From Companilactobacillus mishanensis (lineage in GTDB: Bacteria; Bacillota; Bacilli; Lactobacillales; Lactobacillaceae): a DNA stretch of 64,000 bases. Positions 60,904-64,000 of this stretch are shown in pieces (positions within the stretch are counted from its first letter, which is position 1; each line of letters starts with the position of its first letter). The position numbers and the translations under genes are program-made. The DNA is taken from NCBI RefSeq assembly GCF_003946505.1, contig NZ_RHON01000009.1, positions 1-64,000 of the forward strand, given 5' to 3'. The notes below the pieces were generated by a model. It did not search any database, had not been told where the DNA came from, and saw only the letters and a list, made by a program, of their open reading frames with translations.

Positions 60904-61898
60904 CAAAAAGAATAAAATTAACCACTTGGCTAGTCGTCCTTTGTGCGTTGATGCTGGTATTAGCAGTTATCAACTTGAACACCGGACAAATGAGTATTTC
61001 TCCTAGTCAAATAATGAATTTAATAATAGGTAAGGGTTCGTACGATTCTCAATTAGTTATTTTTGATTTTAGACTGCCAAGGATCACAGTTACCTTAGTA
61101 GTAGGTTTTGCATTAGCAATTGCCGGAAACGTACTACAATCCACTACCCAAAATCCTATGGCAGATACCAGCTTTTTGGGAATAAATTCCGGAGCAGGAA
61201 TCGCGGTAATGTTGTTCATGGCACTAGTTAAGAATCAAGATGCCAACTTATTTCTACTACCAACTATGGCGCTTGGTGGGGCATTGTTGAGTACTGTTTT
61301 GGTATTTGCTTTTTCCTACAAAAAAGATACTGGAATAACTCCTAATCGCTTACTACTTACCGGTGTTGCTTTGGCTGGACTATATTCATCGATCATGGTG
61401 TTATTGACCCTTAAACTTTCTCCAGAAAATTACCAATTCGTGATGAACTGGTTAGCCGGTAGTATTTGGGGAACAAGCTGGGAATACATTGTCATGCTCT
61501 TGCCATGGTTCATCATCTGTACTGTATTTATTTTCAGCAAAACTAGAACACTAGATACCTTTAATTTAGGGGATGACGTTGCCCAATCACTTGGTGTAAA
61601 TTTGAAACGTGAACGAATAGTCTTGATTGGTGCTGCAGTAATTTTGGCTGGAGTCAGTGTTTCCATCAGTGGTGGAATAGGTTTCATCGGGTTGATAACA
61701 CCTAATTTGGCCAGAAGGGTCATTGGCTTCAAGCACAGTCAACAATTAGTTTTGTCAGGTGTACTTGGTAGTTTCTTCTTATTAGCGGCTGATACAGTTG
61801 GAAAATTGATCAGCACGACTTCTGAGATTCCAGTAGGAATTCTGGTTGCCATCATCGGTGCACCATATTTTGTTTATATTTTAATGCGTACCAAATAA
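60900..61898 (+). CDS. FecCD-family permease, second subunit
   Basis: 332 residues. FRLPRITVTLVVGFALAIAG, NPMADTSFLGINSGAG and FIGLITPNLARRVIG are the family motifs. Pairs with the upstream permease as a heterodimer, the usual FhuB/G-like arrangement. Confidence 0.92.
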   Translation: MTKRIKLTTWLVVLCALMLVLAVINLNTGQMSISPSQIMNLIIGKGSYDSQLVIFDFRLPRITVTLVVGFALAIAGNVLQSTTQNPMADTSFLGINSGAGIAVMLFMALVKNQDANLFLLPTMALGGALLSTVLVFAFSYKKDTGITPNRLLLTGVALAGLYSSIMVLLTLKLSPENYQFVMNWLAGSIWGTSWEYIVMLLPWFIICTVFIFSKTRTLDTFNLGDDVAQSLGVNLKRERIVLIGAAVILAGVSVSISGGIGFIGLITPNLARRVIGFKHSQQLVLSGVLGSFFLLAADTVGKLISTTSEIPVGILVAIIGAPYFVYILMRTK

Positions 61899-61960
61899 TG
61901 TAAATTGTTGCTAAAATGGACAAACAAGTTTAGAACTTACTATGAAAAGAGGGTGACAAT

Positions 61961-62239
61961 TTGTATAAAGTATTGATTGTTTTACATGATGGTGAAGATT
62001 ACATCAGAATGAATAAGGTTTATGTCGAAAATATGCCGGTCAAAGGTCAATATATTATCCATTCTGACGGGTTACCCTATTATGTTGAAGAGGTCACTTC
62101 GTTTGTTGGCTATGTCAGCAGCAAGGGCGCTACTACTATTATTGTTGTACATCCTGCTGATAAGGATGCGGCAGTAAATAATTTGTATGGTATGAGTATC
62201 GAAAACGATTTGGACGATCCTGAATATAATGAGCACTAG
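61961..62239 (+). CDS. Hypothetical cytoplasmic protein
   Basis: 92 residues from TTG, with AAAGAGGGTG upstream. Mixed alpha/beta with an acidic tail (ENDLDDPEYNEH); no membrane segment. I recognise no family. It is 62 bases after the permease and may be in the same transcript. A family 1 structured element follows 22 bases after its stop. Confidence 0.7.
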   Translation: MYKVLIVLHDGEDYIRMNKVYVENMPVKGQYIIHSDGLPYYVEEVTSFVGYVSSKGATTIIVVHPADKDAAVNNLYGMSIENDLDDPEYNEH

Positions 62240-62261
62240 TGGTTTTTGGTGGGTGTTGGTT

Positions 62262-62428
62262 GCCGATTCCGAAGGAAAATCGATTTTTCGGGCTGGAACG
62301 TAGGCGACATCGTTTTAAGCTTTCCCAAGTTCGGGGAAATCTTAAAATCGAGTCTTTTTCTAAGTCTCGTTCCTCGACTAAGAAAAATTTGCCTACTGAG
62401 CCCAAATCGATTTTCCTTCTACATCTGG
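62262..62428 (+). repeat. Three-way-junction 3'-UTR element, family 1, copy E
   Basis: Outer stem GAAGGAAAATCGAT / ATCGATTTTCCTTC, then GGGCT/AGCCC and GTAGG/CCTAC. Hairpins TTTTAAG-TTCCC / GGGAA-CTTAAAA and TTTTTCTAAGTC / GACTAAGAAAAA. Shares the junction words GGAACGTAGG and GAGTCTT with copy C. Confidence 0.87.
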
Positions 62429-62517
62429 ATATCATAGGTGCTCTTTTATTCCTTCTCTGGTTTGATATGAGCTTTGATTTAGTTGGTGAGAAGGATTGTA
62501 ATAGGTGACGAAAAGTC

Positions 62518-62553
62518 ATGGCTGTAAACAAGTTCTGTTTACAGCCATTTTTT
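62518..62553 (+). terminator. Intrinsic terminator after copy E
   Basis: ATGGCTGTAAAC-aagttct-GTTTACAGCCAT then TTTTT. The following 360 bases hold only the carA leader; no gene is seen. Confidence 0.9.
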
Positions 62554-62751
62554 TCGACCTTTTACATCAATGATTTTGTGGGTGGATCCCCTATTTTTCT
62601 TCATAAAAATTCTTATTTTTTATTAGAAAATTATACTTATGATTTCCTGCAATGTTGATGTCATAATGTTCCTAGTGGTTCTTTTATTAATTTAAGATTA
62701 GAAAAATGTTTAATCTATTTTCATAAAACTATTCCAATGTTGTCTTAGTAG

Positions 62752-62781
62752 TTGTACAATTTAATACAATCACGATATAAA
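62752..62781 (+). promoter_or_regulatory. Possible carA promoter
   Basis: TTGTAC, 18 bases, TATAAA, about 135 bases upstream of carA. I see neither a PyrR attenuator nor a clear arginine operator in the leader. Confidence 0.4.
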
Positions 62782-62915
62782 AATGGGTTTGCTATGCGGA
62801 TTATTCGTATTGCTTACTATCAATGTGGTTAACTTAATAATAAGGATTTATAGGTATATTTTTTTTGCCTTGAATCACTTATACAGGTCAGTTTATAGAC
62901 GAAAGGGGCGGAATA

Positions 62916-64000
62916 ATGAAGCGTTACTTGGTATTAGAAGATGGCAATATTTATCCAGGACTTGCATTCGGTGCCGAAACTGCCGCAGTGGGCGAGTTAG
63001 TTTTCAGTACTGGTATGTCCGGCTATCAAGAATCAATAACAGATCAGTCATATAATGGCGAGATCTTAATGTTTACTTTCCCACTAATAGGTAATTACGG
63101 AATCAACCGTGATGACTATGAATCAATTACTCCAACTTGCAAAGGTATAGTAGTACATGAACTGGCCAGACGAGCTAACAACTGGAGAATGGACTTATCA
63201 CTGGACGAATATTTACAAGAGAGCGGCATCCCTGGTATCAGTGGTGTTGACACTCGTGCTGTAACTAGACATATTCGTGCGAAAGGTGCTTTGAAAGCTA
63301 CTATTGTTGACGAAGTTACTGAAAACACAGTGAAAGATCTCCAGAACACTCAATTACCAACTGATCAAATTGCACAAAGTACTACACCAAGTGCATATCC
63401 CGTACCAACGCATGGTCGCAAGGTTGTTTTGATCGATTATGGTCTAAAACATTCTATTTTAAGAGAATTATCTGAAAGACATTGTAATTTGATGGTCTTG
63501 CCTGCTGATGCTACTGCTGAGCAAGTCCTTGAACAAGATCCAGATGGCGTTATGTTGACTAACGGTCCTGGTAACCCTAAGAGTGTACCAGCTACTTTAG
63601 ATATGATCCGTGAAGTCGAAAAGCATGTGCCTTTATTTGGAATTTGTATGGGACATCAACTTTTTGCTTTAGCTAATGGCGCCGACACTTTCAAAATGAA
63701 ATTCGGACATCGTGGCTTCAATCATCCTGTTAGAGATCTAACTACTGGTCGAATCGATTTTACCTCTCAAAACCATGGTTATGCTGTTGATCGCAACTCA
63801 CTTGATGGAACTCAATTAGAAGTAACTCATGAAGAAATCAATGATCAAACTGTCGAAGGATTGAGATCTAAAATTTATCCGGCCTTTTCTGTGCAATATC
63901 ACCCGGATGCTGCTCCTGGTCCTCATGATGCAGCTTATTTATTCGATAGATTCATGAAGTTGATCGACGACAATAAAGCGAAGGGGACAATCTCAAATGG
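62916..64000 (+). CDS. carA: Carbamoyl-phosphate synthase small (glutaminase) subunit, cut by the window end
   Basis: At least 361 residues; the frame is open at the last base. N-terminal CarA domain ([38 protein letters not shown]), then class-I glutaminase with [23 protein letters not shown] (Cys nucleophile in ICMGH) and [11 protein letters not shown] (His-x-Asp pair). It hydrolyses glutamine and passes ammonia to CarB for pyrimidine or arginine synthesis. carB is expected just beyond the window. AAGGGGCGG precedes the ATG. Confidence 0.96.
   Translation, partial: MKRYLVLEDGNIYPGLAFGAETAAVGELVFSTGMSGYQESITDQSYNGEILMFTFPLIGNYGINRDDYESITPTCKGIVVHELARRANNWRMDLSLDEYLQESGIPGISGVDTRAVTRHIRAKGALKATIVDEVTENTVKDLQNTQLPTDQIAQSTTPSAYPVPTHGRKVVLIDYGLKHSILRELSERHCNLMVLPADATAEQVLEQDPDGVMLTNGPGNPKSVPATLDMIREVEKHVPLFGICMGHQLFALANGADTFKMKFGHRGFNHPVRDLTTGRIDFTSQNHGYAVDRNSLDGTQLEVTHEEINDQTVEGLRSKIYPAFSVQYHPDAAPGPHDAAYLFDRFMKLIDDNKAKGTISN

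Noticed and set aside
62139..62531. Three overlapping open frames around copy E of family 1
   Set aside because: No ribosome binding site, and the sequence is explained by the conserved RNA-like structure.
62783..63055. 90-codon frame overlapping carA
   Set aside because: It is out of frame with carA, whose start, ribosome binding site and conserved domains are clear.

Overview
The window is AT-rich DNA of a low-GC Gram-positive lactic acid bacterium. Dense operons, strong AGGAGG-type ribosome binding sites, a single xylulose-5-phosphate/fructose-6-phosphate phosphoketolase, phenolic acid decarboxylase with PadR, a bile-salt-hydrolase-type acylase, a PepO-like M13 peptidase, PerR and Zur point to Lactobacillaceae. 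A Companilactobacillus-like species would fit, but nothing in the sequence proves the genus.

Layout. 0-6 kb: two LCP cell-wall ligases, PerR, two VIT-type metal transporters and a secreted esterase. 6-16 kb: lipoate ligase, TetR, diacetyl reductase, isochorismatase-like hydrolase, padC/padR, an SLC13-type permease and GlpT. 16-28 kb: a TetM-like GTPase, a bPH2 pair (YdbS/YdbT-like), DyP peroxidase, a choloylglycine-hydrolase-family enzyme, and a GntR regulator followed by phosphoketolase, each preceded by the same operator. 28-31 kb: HD phosphohydrolase, an IS3-family element that has split a terminator, and two large structured elements. 31-44 kb: a phosphatase, a degenerate glycerate kinase homologue, Usp proteins, Tag, an ABC pair, asnB, DUF1836/DegV and an ATP-grasp enzyme. 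44-52 kb: PepO, MerR with its target operon, a zinc regulon (Zur, AdcA and a 45-residue basic protein), and two paralogous micropeptides. 52-64 kb: proBA, a serine operon (serC-serA) behind a serine-codon leader peptide and terminator, an iron-siderophore-type ABC system, and carA running off the end.

The most unusual content lies between the genes. At least 13 long structured elements, in four sequence families plus two unassigned ones, lie mostly directly after stop codons, in the sense orientation of the upstream gene and before its intrinsic terminator. In the best family (five copies) the primary sequence changes while pairing is kept, in a three-way-junction layout with an outer stem and two hairpins. 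This is what one expects of conserved 3'-UTR RNA structures. Other observations of note are the probable serine attenuator, the micropeptide pair and an ATP-grasp gene with no ordinary start codon. All family assignments come from reading motifs; no database search was run.
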